A DNA stretch of 64,000 bases from Atrina japonica (GCA_030159075.1 BROG01000007.1:124001-188000), one strand, 5' to 3'. Shown: positions 1 to 11,578, counted from the stretch's first letter. Translations and numbers: made by a program. Notes: generated from the letters alone by a model not told the origin.

Positions 1-65
1 ATTTAAGTGTAAACAATACATGTATCATAAGTTTCTCATTTGTATAATTATTTAAAAAATCTCTG

Positions 66-461
66 TAAACACATTAGCTGTGTTTTTCCAGAACAAATTT
101 CTGTCCTTTTTTTACTACTTAGACTGATATACAATAACAACAACAACAACAAAAAGAGATATACATGTACATAGGCATAACAATTCTTAAATTCCGATAT
201 ATTTTATGAAAATTGCTTGAGAAACACAGTTTGGCACTTTTTCACTTGCTATTGATTATAACTCAACCTTACTTCTTTGTATTAGTAAATGAATACCACA
301 CTGGACCTGATCTTATTTTAACAAAATATAATTATAGCAATATAAGATTTTTATGCCTACGTAAAGCTCATTTGTTATTGTACATCAAGTACAAGTAGTA
401 AAAGTGAATAAAAAAACCGATTTATTTTTTTTATGATAAACACAACTAATGCCCCTTTAAT
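66..461. repeat. Fold-back MITE, family M1, copy 1 (degenerate left end)
   Basis: The right end reads ACTAATGCCCCTTTAA and the left part reads ATTAGCTGTGTTT, roughly its inverted complement. The interior (TACTACTTAGACTGATATACAATAAC, then a TTGCTTGAGAAAC and TTTTTCACTTGC block) recurs at 11579-11947, 31449-31801 and 47010-47382. There is no coding potential. I infer a non-autonomous fold-back DNA transposon. Confidence 0.6.
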
Positions 462-580
462 ACAGGCTATTAATCTGATGAAAGCTTTGTCGTACGGCCA
501 AAATATTTTGGAGAAAGTGTTAATATTATATTCTCCTTTTCTGCCATTGTGTTAGTTATATATATTTGTACAATGACACA

Positions 581-582
<2 letters not shown>

Positions 583-630
<48 letters not shown>
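583..630. repeat. (TG)n microsatellite
   Basis: An uninterrupted TG dinucleotide run. The open frames across it are repeat artefacts. Confidence 0.95.
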
Positions 631-633
<3 letters not shown>

Positions 634-1357
634 AATTCATTTTGGGTTCTTTTGTTTGTTTGTTTTGGTTTATGTTTGTGTTGTTGTTTTATCGGGGGAG
701 GGGGTGTATTGTTCAAAAAGTTTATTGAGCAAAGGACATCGGGTTTTGTGATTCCGGGAAAAGAAATATTCCCCTGGCGCTTCTACTCCTATGTAAAAAA
801 AAAAAAATAACTACACCAGTAGAAAAAAAAACCATAACGAATAACCACAACCTCTTTTCTGTGGACTAAAATAAAGAGAGAACTTGTATTAGTTCGCAGT
901 GTAAGTCACAAAAGCCGACTTCTCGTCTTTTTTTTAATATAATTTCATAATTTTATTATTAGTATTAATTTTAATCCTAAAATATTTCTATCAACTGTGA
1001 AATCCATTCACTGCATTATTTTCAAAATGTTATCCCCAATTAAGACATACAATGCCAATATTTCTGAAACGTATAGCCTGCATGCGATCCTATATAGCTA
1101 AATCGTATATTTTTAGCGTGTTCTCACTAGGCTATTTGATTTACCAGAGCTTTTATCTAAAAGTGAGAATATTATAATTTAAAATATAATTGTTGAATTA
1201 TATAATATGGTTGAATCATACACGATATACACGAATTGTATAGTACAGTTAAATAATTCATATAATATAGTTGAGTTATGTGATATAAAAATTACGCGAA
1301 AATAAAATTTCATTCTAAATACATGTACAAGGATTTAAGGTTCGGCATTATTTTTGT

Positions 1358-1427
<70 letters not shown>

Positions 1428-2481
1428 TTTTCGCCGGAGATACCTGTTAAAACTCCCTGATAGTACGTATTATTCACATGCACATATACGTAGAAATGTT
1501 ACCCTAAACATACAGTTAGCCATCGAAACCTGTCATAACGTATGTATGAAGATATTGTTTCAGTTTTTTTTCTCTCTTTCCATAGTTTAACTACAGTGCG
1601 TCTTTTGTCTTCGAAAATACGTGACAGTCCCATATGTTCTTTTATAGCCCTAACTGCTGACATAAAGACAAATTATCAGTATAAAAGACCATACATTTGA
1701 CCGGAGACCGTACCTAAAACAACAACAACAACAATTTAAGTAAATAAGTAAGTAAATAAAAAAAATAATTTACAAACGCGCGCGCGCTTGCGTAGGTGTT
1801 TTATACAGATCAGTCGATAAACTGAGCTTTCGACTCACAAGCAGAATAGTCCGGGTTCGATTCTCGGCCACATGACGATATACATATAAACCTAACTGAT
1901 CTTTCAATGTAGTTTGTTTTTATTGTTTTATTCTTAGAGAGAGAGAGAGAGGGAGTGTCTATATTTTTTGTTTCATGTTATTATTTTTTTTCTATAGAGA
2001 TAACGGCATTTGCATTTTTTTCGGTTTTTGTTTTGCCTTGTTTTTTTTTTTCAATTTTATATTATTTTACAACTAGATTTTGAAATTATATGCTTGGTAA
2101 GACATGTTGGGTAAGTTTAACCACGGAAACATGTTAAATCATCACAAGGTTCAAAGTTTGTCACTTAGAATTACGTCCCTCATATTTCTATTCTTTTACA
2201 TTTGAGACTTTATGCCTTTAAAGTTGATCAAAAGATCCGATGATGTCGAAATAAATAAAATGTCATATTCTTGATGGTGGCAACTCTGTGCTCAAATTTT
2301 AAATGAATTTGCATGTAGTATATTAAAATATTTGATTGTGTAACACAAATCAAGAGTTCGCGATGAGCTGTCGTTATTCCGTGTGCTTGTGCAATGGTAT
2401 TCCGTTATAAAATTTCGGATCGTAGTAGTATAATGCATAGTATGTATCCGGTAACTAAGGTGGCTGTGTTTCATATCAAGA
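631..2481. other. Upstream region of the ATMIN-like gene, no gene seen
   Basis: AT-rich sequence with a second (TG)n tract, a short GA tract near 1937-1951, and a tRNA-like B-box fragment (GGGTTCGATTC, about 1852-1862). An in-frame TAA at 2452-2454 precedes the ATG at 2482. I see no convincing TATA box or other core promoter, so the transcription start is not placed. Confidence 0.5.
1362..1424. repeat. (TG)n microsatellite
   Basis: About 31 TG units in an uninterrupted run. Confidence 0.95.
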
Positions 2482-2643
2482 ATGACAACAGAGTCTGCAG
2501 AAATACTGTCAATTTGTCTTCCAGAGGACGCTCTTAAAGATCTAAGATATGGATTTAACTGTCCTTACCGTTCCTGTATGGAATTTATACGCGGTACAGG
2601 TTCATTATCGACACATTTGCTGAAAGTCCACAAGATAACAGAA
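2482..2643 (+). CDS. ATMIN: ATMIN-like exon 1 (zinc finger 1)
   Basis: Starts at the first ATG after an in-frame TAA at 2452 and ends GAA before donor gtaagt at 2644. It encodes 54 codons, phase 0 at the end, including the first CX4C-X12-HX4H finger. The open frame runs on to 2676, but that part is intronic. Confidence 0.9.
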
Positions 2644-5600
2644 GTAAGTAAGGCTGTGAGCCTGTATAAACTATAATGACAGCACTGAAGTGTTCAAGCT
2701 TCAGGGCGTTGTCATATGTCATTTATTAGGGAACAGATCACCAGTGGCTGTGCTACCTCAGTTACGGTCATATGAATTTGCTACAGAAAATTAAGTTTAC
2801 GAATCAAGTCATGTTCCAGGATAAATACAGACTTGTAGTTGACTACTTTTCAGATTCTTCACTGGGAGGGGTGTTATGAAGTTGAAAAGTTATATTGATT
2901 ATGTTATCCTAATAATACACTGAAGTAAGTGCCTTTTCCATTTATACTTAGTATGTTGTTTTACTTTGTCGGTTTGGTGCTTTACAAAATCTGAGCAATT
3001 TGACTCTAATTTAGAAAAAGTAAATCAAGTTGATTTTAATCTGACAAAAATTAATGTCTTCATTTTGGCATACATTATACATGTAGGGCCTATATGTAAT
3101 TTTATGATCATATATATGCATGGCACATCAATTAATATATTTCTACCTTAGCTTATAGGTCTTCATTTGCTCACATACATGTGTAGCGGTGCAGGGGGTA
3201 TTGGCCCAGATACATTGTAGCTCAGTTGGTAAGAGTGTCCTGCTAGTGTTAGGAAGGTCCTGGGTTCGATTCCCGGTCTGGCGGCACATTTTTCCTCGCC
3301 TACTACATTTGGCCACAACTAAATAACTCACTATGGTGTGTTAAGAGTCTCATTGATTTCTGGGGTCAGAAATCTTGTTAAGGGGGAGGAGTGTAGCAGT
3401 GCAGGGGGTATCAGCCCAGATAGCTCAGTTGGTAAGAGTGTCCTGCTAGTGTTAGGAAGATCATGGGTTCGATTCCCGGTCTGGCTGCACATTTTTCCTC
3501 ACCTACTACACATGTATTACCTTATTGTTATTCATTTGTTGTATATTCATATATCTTCAAATACATCCTATGGCCAGCATCAATTTCAGCTACATTTCAC
3601 ATATAATATATGCCTTGTGGTAGCATTATATCTATTACAACTTTATAGACATGTTAACTCTACCGATTTCAATGGTAGTCTACCGCTTTTTAGACCGACC
3701 TTCCGCCTACCACTTTTATGTCCAAAACTTCCGATTTCTTTACATTTCTACCAAAGCGCAGTGATTTTCTGAATATACCTATCTAATCTGCCAGAGTACA
3801 CTTAATCCTCCAATCTATTTCACACTTGTGCATTGTTTTGACGGTAGCCTACCCAAGCCTCCAGAGATATTAAGACTAACTTGTACTTGGCTACTTGTCA
3901 CGCCTAGTTAACATTACCTACAATTAATACTCTCTCTTGGGAGACCCGAATCATCATCATTTACAACAGTTAATTCCTGATAATCCTTTAATTAGATTTA
4001 GAACTTGGTAAACTTCTCCACGAAGAACAGATGATATGAGGTCACTTATATCATTAACGGTTGCATTTCACATTACCAAAAAATAATGTTCCACATCCCA
4101 ATTACACTTTAAAAATATGAACTAATACTAATAAAAGTTGTTATATAACCCCAAAAGAAAGAGAGAATGAGTATTACATGCTTTGACATGTACATGCATA
4201 TGCAGCTCACAAAAATTAATTGCTGCTTATATCATTGAGGAAAAAAGGTTTATCAACAATAAATTGGTCTTGAAAATATTTAATGCAATGGATAAAAGCA
4301 ATGTATGTAAATTTTAATGAAATTGCACATTTGGCAGAATTTTGCTTAGGTCAGAAAATGTTTTTGGCAAGTTTCTAATCTGTCTATATATGTACTATTA
4401 ATTTTTTTTTAGTTTTTATTTTAATATAATCATTGATTAATTTGAAAAATGCATAAAACACAAGAAAAAAAAAACACCTCGTACCTGTAATAATAATAAT
4501 TAAATAAATAAGATGTAAAAAAAAATATTTTTTTAGGATTTTTAATTTTGGCCAATGCATGAAGTTTGCCAATAATTTGAGCAATATATTTTCAGGGCTA
4601 ACACTGTTTGACCATTATATTTTTTAAGAAATATGGTCACCTGAAATATGGCAAAAAATGCTGTGTGCAATGCTACCGCTTTGGTGGTGTGAATCTACCT
4701 CTTTTTGGTCATTAGAGGTTAACATGTCTGCTGATAGTTGTAGTCAATACTAGTGAATACACATCATATACTACAATCATAATCAAATTAAACAGCATTT
4801 CCCCAGTCATTTTTACTGTCTTACTCTCAAATATTTAGATTTGAAATGCATATTCTTATTTGTTTCTTCCAGTTTTGTTCCTAATCTGGCAAGTTAATTT
4901 TTTATATTGACATCTCATTGAAGGGGACAAATCATGTAAACAACAGAAGTGAGAGGAAAGTTCAGACAGAATACCATTGTCCAGTGGAACATTGTAAATA
5001 TAACGTAAATATTGGAAACAGACATTTTTCCTGCATGAAACTTCTGAAACAGGTAAGTTTTATTTTGATTTTTTTTTAGTTATAGTTTTGGATATACATG
5101 TATCACTTGTTATGACAGTTTATTTATTAGGTTTTTGTATATGTGTAGACATAATTATTTAATTATACCGTAAGTGAAAATTCCCACAGATAAATACATG
5201 TACTACTGTATAAATTGATATGCCAATAGGAAACAGACAATACTAAAATATGTGTAGGAAGTAAGTACTTGTAACTTCTAGTTCATTTGTGATTAGTGTG
5301 AACGAAAGTGCAATATGTTTTTGTGCTTGCATTTTGAAGTAGCATTATCATGATGTAATATCCTGCCAACACAAGGAAAGTTCAGTCCCATGTTATATGT
5401 CTAGTTCCTGAAAAAAAAAATCATATTATATAACATTAGTGATAACGAGACACCAGAACAGACAGCCTTGAAAGTCAATGTAACCTTCATGGCTTCATTG
5501 TTGAATGAATATTTAGAGGGTGTCTGGTTAGTGCAATGGTTAACTCATCGCATCTCACCAATGCGACCCAAGTTCAATCCTTGGATTGGACTTATAAGTA

Positions 5601-6074
5601 CATGTATGTGAGATAGTATGGTTGTCACAAACTCGGACATGTTGCATCAGTCTTTCTAAAACCTGAAATGAGTTGACCACTGTCCAGTCACTACAGTCTG
5701 CAGTAAATATGTTTCTATCACAAATTGAAAAATCCCATAGTTACTCACTTTGCATGTGATGAGTACATGTAGTTGATAAATACACTTATTTTTTTTATAT
5801 AATCCTTGACAGCATTATGGTAAAGTACATGCTGAGAAGAAGTACACGTGTGAAAAGTGTGGCACTGGCTTTGGGATGGACAAAGATAGACGCCATCATC
5901 AAAATGGGTGCGGACTTAGCTTTCATTGTGGAGGGTGTGATAAGTCTTATATCACTATTGAGGCATTGATGACACATTGTAGAAGATACCAACACAAGCT
6001 ACCAGATAATTACACAGAGAGAAACCGCATTAAAAAAACGTACATTACTTTAAAACTTTTACTTTTCATCCCTG

Positions 6075-6136
<62 letters not shown>

Positions 6137-6141
6137 CTCTC

Positions 6142-6224
<83 letters not shown>

Positions 6225-6245
6225 ATCTATATATATATATATATA

Positions 6246-6312
<67 letters not shown>

Positions 6313-6425
6313 GCCGGCCTGGCTCAGTCAGTGGCGCGTCGAATCTTGTGATTATGAGGTCGTGAGTTTGAGTCTAGCCAGTGGATGAAACAGTAAAAAT
6401 CGAGGTCCCGTGTCGTACTAGTTGT

Positions 6426-6456
<31 letters not shown>

Positions 6457-8945
6457 GCCGTAAGTGCCGAGCATAGACCAAAATATGAAGCCCTTCACCA
6501 GCATTTGGTGCATTCTCCATATGAGTGAAAGATTCTTTAGTGGGACGTTAAACAACAATCAAACAATATATATATATTATTATAAATTAGCATTATTATA
6601 GATATAATGCATTACCTTCAAATGTTCTTCAAAGAGGATCTTCAAAGGATATTACAGAGCATATTAATGTGTGAATTATTTATCCTTCTAGTGTTTTAGC
6701 TGTCTCCCGATAGTTGGTAGTCACAAAACTTTCATCCTTGAATTCTTTGAATATTAGTTAACAAATATCATTTACTTTCAGGGTAAGTGTAAAGAAGTTT
6801 AATCAAGATCTAGTATTAAATTGCCAAAAATATGGACATTTGAAAGATCCTACATCTACACCAAAAGTGACATCTACACCTACAATGAATGGGACTGGTA
6901 ATACAAAGGGAACTAACTCTCCAGGAATAGGTGCTTTAGTAGTTTTAAACATTTTACCTAATACCATTGGCATGACAAAAAGAAATGGTCCAAAACCGAT
7001 ATTACCAAAGCCGTTGTCCTTGAATATCATTCCAATGATGCCAGTGACCGGTGTGACCAAGACCAACAATAAAAAAGTGAACACGACAGGTTCATTTAAT
7101 AATGGGACCACAAGCACCACTGCACCTTGTGATGGACAGAAAGTAAATAATTCCACAGCTGAGAACAAGAACAATGGTATTACTGACGACCTCTCACAGA
7201 GTCAGTCCATTTCTGCAGGCATACAAGCTTGTATAGGAGACAAGAGCATACAAGACCTGGAATCTGGTTTTCTCGCAGAAAAATGCAGACTGTCCACTGG
7301 GATTCAAACTTCAATCAGTTTCAGACCAAGAAAGGTAAAGCCACAAATTAATGTGGCTCAGACACAAACATCTGGCGATTTGATATTAAAAAAAGCAATG
7401 GCACTAGCTAATATACCCATACAAATGGAGTCAGTTGGAACTCAAATGACGCCGAGGACAAAGTCAAGGAACATGAAAAGGGCAAACTTATGTTCAAGTG
7501 AAACACAGACGTCAAACATTAATAGTAACATCAAAAGGAGAAGGAGGAGAAAACTGTCAGGCCCAGGATATCATTCCAAAATGGATTCCATGTGTCAAAC
7601 ACAAGTGTCAAATTACAACAAGAGTGTGTCAACTGTTGGCACTCATACAGACATTCCCACTTGTATGGTGGACAGTGTTGCACAAGTAGAATCTACAAAT
7701 TTACTACCACAAGATTACACTGCAAACTCGGAATACAGAAACAGCCAAAACATTGCAGGCACAGATTTTGAACATACTGATAATGTTTTGAGAAGAATTC
7801 CAGTGGAAAATGTCGATGGATTTTGTCAGACAGGTTTTACTGCTGATGGTTTTGCCCAGACTAATTTTGATGTTCCATTATCAAAACAGATGTCACCCAA
7901 TGAAAATGGATGCTTCAGTTCAAATTCTGAATCCAAGAGTGAACACACCTCCAAAAGATTTGTATCTGAAGGCACAGATCCTATTGACTTTGATTCCGAC
8001 AAGATTTTGAATATGGCCGAATTAGAATCAGCAAATTCAACAAAAAATTCAAAATCACAAAATTTGTTGCTAAAACATTCAAGTGATCTAGATTCTTCTA
8101 CTGACGATTTGTTTGCATCAAGTGACTTTTCAAACTTGCTGGGTAAAAGTCAAGATATGGCGATTCAAACATTTGAAGCAGATTTTCAGAAATTTTTGCT
8201 TTCTGAGTGTAGTAATATTTCTGAATTAGGTCAAAACAATAATACTGATACCACAGAAAGTCAGGTTCAAACACAGAGTTCGTCAGACGATATTGATCAC
8301 CTGCTTCAGAACACAGGACAAATTAATAATAGCTATTTTTCAACTATTCATACTCAAACTGCAAGTGAAATTGATGTTATCGATTTGCTGATGAACAATA
8401 TGGAAACACAAACAAATAGTGATATCACATTTGATTGTCTGCCATTGACTGATATTCAAACTCAAACAGCCAATGAAAACACTGGAAAGGTAGGTTTTCA
8501 CACTAATGCTGACGATAGATTAGGTCAATCCAGTAACACTGATTGGTCAGTTTCTGACCTTTCTTTGACCAGTATTCACACTCAAACCTCTGGTGCTAAC
8601 GATGATGATGGTATTGTTGCATGTATGTCAACGCAAACATTAACAGACGCCACTTCATTTGAGGATATAGCCTTTGATTTTTCATTCGCTAATATCCAGA
8701 CTCAGACGACCAATCAAATTCATGGAGACAATGTGTCCACTCAGACAAGTTTTACAGAGGCAAGAACAGGAAGTCAAACAACAGAATCTACACAAACTGT
8801 CCATGAAAATATATACAACAAAAAAGTGGCATCTGTAAATATGGAGACCCAGACGTCTGTCTTTAACTTTACACTCACTGACACACAGACACAAACAAAA
8901 TTTGATGAATTGAATCAATTTCTGTCTGAATTTAATCAGCAGTGA
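2482..8945 (+). CDS. ATMIN: ATM interactor (ATMIN/ASCIZ) orthologue, four coding exons
   Basis: Zinc finger transcription factor. In vertebrates and flies ASCIZ drives expression of the dynein light chain gene Dynll1 and is switched off when DYNLL1 binds it. Model: 2482-2643, 4924-5052, 5813-6039, 6782-8945; total 2682 nt, 893 aa plus stop, all phases consistent. Four fingers lie near the N-terminus: C27/C32/H45/H50, C73/C78/H98/H103, C110/C113/H125/C130 and C136/C139/H152/H158. The stretch HAEKKYTCEKC and the finger spacing are diagnostic of ASCIZ. A basic cluster KRRRRRK sits near residue 424 (possible NLS). From about residue 360 to 880 there are at least twelve TQT motifs plus degenerate IQT, VQT and CQT versions, each of the LC8-binding type, in Ser/Thr/Asn-rich, probably disordered sequence. 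Length is close to human ATMIN (about 820 aa), and four exons is also the vertebrate layout. The least certain point is the exon 2 acceptor. Confidence 0.93.
3181..3307 (+). repeat. tRNA-like dispersed repeat, copy 1 (tRNA-like part about 3203-3284)
   Basis: Contains an A box (AGCTCAGTTGGTAAGAG) and B box (GGGTTCGATTCCCGG). The putative anticodon arm TCCTG-CTAGTGT-TAGGA gives anticodon AGU. The same unit, flanked by TGTAGC-GTGCAGGGGGTAT and TTTTTCCTC-CCTACTACA, recurs at 3392-3510. The acceptor stem is imperfect and this copy has a small insertion after GCCCAGATA, so I call a tRNA-derived repeat, not a functional tRNA. Confidence 0.7.
3392..3510 (+). repeat. tRNA-like dispersed repeat, copy 2 (tRNA-like part about 3414-3486)
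   Basis: Direct repeat of 3181-3307, about 210 bp downstream in ATMIN intron 1. Here GCCCAGATA runs straight into GCTCAGTTGG, so the cloverleaf is more regular: 5' GCCCAGA against 3' TCTGGCT, anticodon loop CTAGTGT (AGU). A tRNA scan might score it. The flanking shared sequence argues for a retroposed unit. Confidence 0.65.
4924..5052 (+). CDS. ATMIN: ATMIN-like exon 2 (first half of zinc finger 2)
   Basis: Ends CAG before donor gtaagt at 5053. It encodes the C73/C78 pair, with the finger completed by H98 and H103 in exon 3. Acceptor choice: the frame needs an AG ending on a position divisible by 3, downstream of the in-frame TAA at 4882-4884. The AG at 4922-4923, after a T-rich tract, is the best candidate; AG at 4892-4893 or 4964-4965 would also keep frame and change only the linker length. 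Confidence 0.8.
5522..5585 (+). repeat. tRNA-like SINE head fragment
   Basis: A-box-like TGGTTAGTGCAATGG and B-box-like AAGTTCAATCC at normal spacing, in ATMIN intron 2. No conserved SINE tail is recognised behind it. Confidence 0.5.
5813..6039 (+). CDS. ATMIN: ATMIN-like exon 3 (zinc fingers 3 and 4)
   Basis: Acceptor ttgacag at 5806-5812; donor gtacat at 6040. The length of 227 nt leaves two bases, which exon 4 completes with its first base, so the phases agree. It encodes the rest of finger 2 and fingers 3 and 4. The donor is weak, and the frame stays open past it through the CT and TA tracts as far as 6388. Confidence 0.85.
6075..6306. repeat. Compound microsatellite (CT)n then (TA)n
   Basis: About 145 bp of CT with a few GT interruptions, then about 80 bp of TA. 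It begins only about 35 bp after the ATMIN exon 3 donor. Confidence 0.97.
6311..6566 (+). repeat. tRNA-derived SINE
   Basis: The head has A-box-like GGCTCAGTCAGTGG and B-box-like GAGTTTGAGTC. The body contains GTTGGCATGTTAAAGAACCC and GAGCATAGACC, and the tail is GGGACGTTAAACAAC. That tail type is common in molluscan SINEs. A reverse partial copy is at 37081-37154. Confidence 0.8.
6782..8945 (+). CDS. ATMIN: ATMIN-like exon 4 (TQT array, C-terminus)
   Basis: Acceptor tttactttcag ends at 6781. The first base completes a split Thr codon and the frame then runs open to TGA at 8943-8945. It carries residues 173-893: a Thr/Asn-rich linker, the basic cluster near 424 and the whole array of light-chain binding motifs. 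Repeated motif contexts such as IHTQT, NIQTQT and METQT show that the array grew by internal duplication. Confidence 0.93.
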
Positions 8946-9010
8946 AAAAGATTCAGGTTTTTTTTCTTCTGATTTTGCATCTTAATTGATAGAAATAGCA
9001 CTCTAGATAT

Positions 9011-9042
<32 letters not shown>

Positions 9043-9373
9043 ATGGTACATTTACATGTATAATTTAGATCAATACATTTACATTCAAACTGACAGCCCT
9101 ATTTTGTGAAGTTTGTTATTTGCATATATTAGATTACAAAAAATTGTAGGCTAATAGTTTTGACACAAATTTGATAATAAGACATAGAAACGTATCTTAA
9201 GTTCTAAAGAACAAGTGAAAACACATGTACCGGTATATACAATTAGGTAAAAAATAACATGGAGAAATATAAAGTATGTTTTCTACCACATATACTTGGG
9301 AGGAACAAGTTTTGAAGATTTTGGATGTAATCTATTTTTTTTTTTTTTTTGTAAAACAAAAGGTTATAATAAA
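8946..9373 (+). other. Putative ATMIN 3' UTR
   Basis: Non-coding AT-rich sequence from the stop to the AATAAA at 9368-9373, with a (TA)n tract at about 9017-9044. The extent is inferred from the poly(A) signal only. Confidence 0.5.
9368..9373 (+). terminator. Candidate polyadenylation signal AATAAA for ATMIN
   Basis: Canonical hexamer about 420 bp after the stop codon, followed by a T-rich stretch (GTAATTTTTTATG). Confidence 0.5.
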
Positions 9374-9573
9374 AGTAATTTTTTATGAAATGTATAGTTT
9401 TAGTTATAAGGTACAAGTGAAAACTCCCCCATTAGAGTGTTGAAGTTACATTTATTTTGTTCAATATATAACTCATACACACACAGATATGCTCATCAAA
9501 CGTTCATAGCTGTGAAATGTACTGTTAATCACTTATTTATAGTTTAAAGTTAAACTATGATACATACAATGTA

Positions 9574-9888
9574 CAGTAGAACCTCACCTAAAGACCACCT
9601 CGCTTAGGAGACCACCTCCCTTAGGAGACCACCTCCCTTTGGAGACCACCTCCCTTAGGACACCACCTCCCTTTGGAGACCACTTCCCTTAGGAGACCAC
9701 CTCCCTTAGGACACCACCTCCCTTTGGAGACCACTTCCCTTAGGAGACCACCTCACAATTAAGACCACAAGTTTTCAGTCTCTAGATAAATAACATATAT
9801 TTATAAGAACAGAATTTCACTAAGTGACCACCTCACTAATAAGGCTGCTTTGATTTAGTCAGGTGGTCTTAGTAGCGAGGTTCCACTG
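9574..9888. mobile_element. pogo/Tigger-like MITE with internal GAGACCACCTCCCTT repeats
   Basis: Ends CAGTAGAACCTC and GAGGTTCCACTG are inverted repeats flanked by TA on both sides, as expected for Tc1/mariner-superfamily insertion. The interior has about nine tandem variants of AGGAGACCACCTCCCTT (about 9600-9755). No transposase. Confidence 0.8.
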
Positions 9889-9904
9889 TACATACACGGC
9901 TAAA

Positions 9905-9926
9905 AGGGGGGGTGGGGGTGGAGGGG
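9905..9926 (+). other. G-quadruplex-capable G tract
   Basis: Runs of 7, 5 and 4 G separated by T and TGGA. The 7-G run can supply two tetrad strands. Confidence 0.5.
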
Positions 9927-10072
9927 CATCATTTGTTGTGTCTTACATGTACAAACACAACCTGCATTTGAATCGGACTCACTGCTATCTCAGAAGAAAG
10001 TGGAGGCTCACATTCCTCCAATTAATATATAATTATATATCTTATTTATACCTTACTCTCACTCATCAAGTA

Positions 10073-10255
10073 CAATGGAACCTTGCTTTGGAGACCACCT
10101 TGTTTAGGAGACCATATTGCTTAAGTGACCACCTCATTTTTAAGACTAGAAATTCAGTCTCTTGAGAATTTCTTAATAGTTTTCAAGTACGCCAAGCCTA
10201 CCTTGCTAATCAGACCACTTTAAGTTAAGCAGGTGGTCTTAATAATGTGATATTC
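10073..10255. mobile_element. pogo/Tigger-like MITE, degenerate right end
   Basis: Left end CAATGGAACCTTGC followed by GGAGACCACC; right part AGGTGGTCTTAATAATG. The terminal GTTCCACTG is lost. Confidence 0.6.
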
Positions 10256-10580
10256 TAAAATTCTGTGTATTGTAACATACTTATATACAAGTAGGTGTTA
10301 CATCATGAAGCATGAAGAGCTATTCTGGCAACAACAACAAAATTTCTGAGTCAGTAAATTGCCAAAATATATGCCTAACCTTGTTATCAACTGAAATCTA
10401 GTTCAATTTCAGGTACATGTATAAATAAGTCATGAAATTTGATTTTACATAATTCATGAATCAAGGAAACTATATAAAGGCATCTATCTTGGTAAAGCCA
10501 TATCTAATAATATTTACAAACATTATCTGATGTTAGCTAATTTTCATCAATATTTTTCATACAAACATAAAATAAATGCA

Positions 10581-10880
10581 TTTGTTTTGATGTGCATGTG
10601 AGGTTCAGTTCCAATGGTGGCAGTGCTACCACATTATCTTTTGTTTTGATGTGCATGTGAGGTTCAGTTCCAATGGTGGCAGTGCTACCACATTATCTTT
10701 TGTTTTGATGTGCATGTGAGGTTCAGTTCTAATGGTGGCAGTGCTACCACATTATCTATTGTTTTTATGTGCATGTGAGGTTCAATTCCAATGGTGGCAG
10801 TGCTACCACATTATCCTTTGTTTTGATGTGCATGTGAGGTTCAGTTCCAATGGTGGCAGTGCTACCACATTATCTTTTGT
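10581..10880. repeat. 59-bp tandem repeat, five copies
   Basis: The unit starts TTTGTTTTGATGTGCATGTG and contains CAATGGTGGCAGTGCTACC. Copies are almost identical (single-base differences), suggesting recent amplification. Confidence 0.93.
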
Positions 10881-10895
10881 TTTTATTTTTAAATC

Positions 10896-10974
10896 TTTAA
10901 CTCATCAGCCCCTGGAAAACTCTTCTGTAAATCAATGGCCTAGACCAGTCCAAATTAGGGGTGAATTCGTTAAA
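10896..10974. mobile_element. Short palindromic MITE, family M2, copy 1
   Basis: Ends TTTAACTCATCAGCCCC and GGGGTGAATTCGTTAAAG are imperfect inverted repeats. The centre (TTCTGTAAATCAATGG, GACCAGTCCAAAT) recurs in copies at 15770, 17398 and 27682. Confidence 0.65.
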
Positions 10975-11578
10975 GCTCCATGATCACCCATTTATGCTCC
11001 GTTAGAGTGTCATGTTTGTTATTAAAAATTGTAGCATTTTTACATCATTCTTGTTTAATCGGTATGTTGCTTTGATCGCTAGGAATACTCAAGATTGACA
11101 AAATGACAAATTTCCGTATAAATGGTACTTATAAGTCTGTGACGAAACCTTCATTTCTGGACTAGCCCGTATCCGATACCCTACTTTAGAATGTTCTTTG
11201 AGTTTCCTGTATATGATGTCATTCAATCAGAAGCAATAAACTGAAAAAGTGTGGTGTTTTACTGTATTAGAAATTATTCTGCTTTTTTTACTAAAAGTGG
11301 AATACATGTACATGTATTTGAAAATCATATTGCAGTATATCATCCTGACGTGAAAAATTGCAATAATCAATATTTATGATAATATTGCACTGCCCTTATA
11401 AGTCCAAAGCATGGGACTAAATTTGAGGCACTTCACCATCCTACCTGATGTTATTTCTGTAAATGTGAAATATGTTCAGTAAGATATAAAACAAAATAAA
11501 AGAATACAAAAAACTTCTTATCTTAAAATACTATGATGAACTTTTAGAGCAAACTGTGTTTATCAGCTGACTTTTAAT

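Noticed and set aside
3414..3486. Functional tRNA-Thr(AGU) gene
   Set aside because: The unit is embedded in a longer direct repeat with shared flanks, and the acceptor stem is imperfect; recorded as a tRNA-derived repeat.
5876..6388. 170-codon plus frame with Leu-Ser and Ile-Tyr repeats as a separate gene
   Set aside because: Its first 55 codons are ATMIN exon 3; the rest is microsatellite read-through past a splice donor and into a SINE.
6803..7174. 123-codon minus frame inside ATMIN exon 4
   Set aside because: Shadow of the plus-strand coding sequence; no motif of its own.
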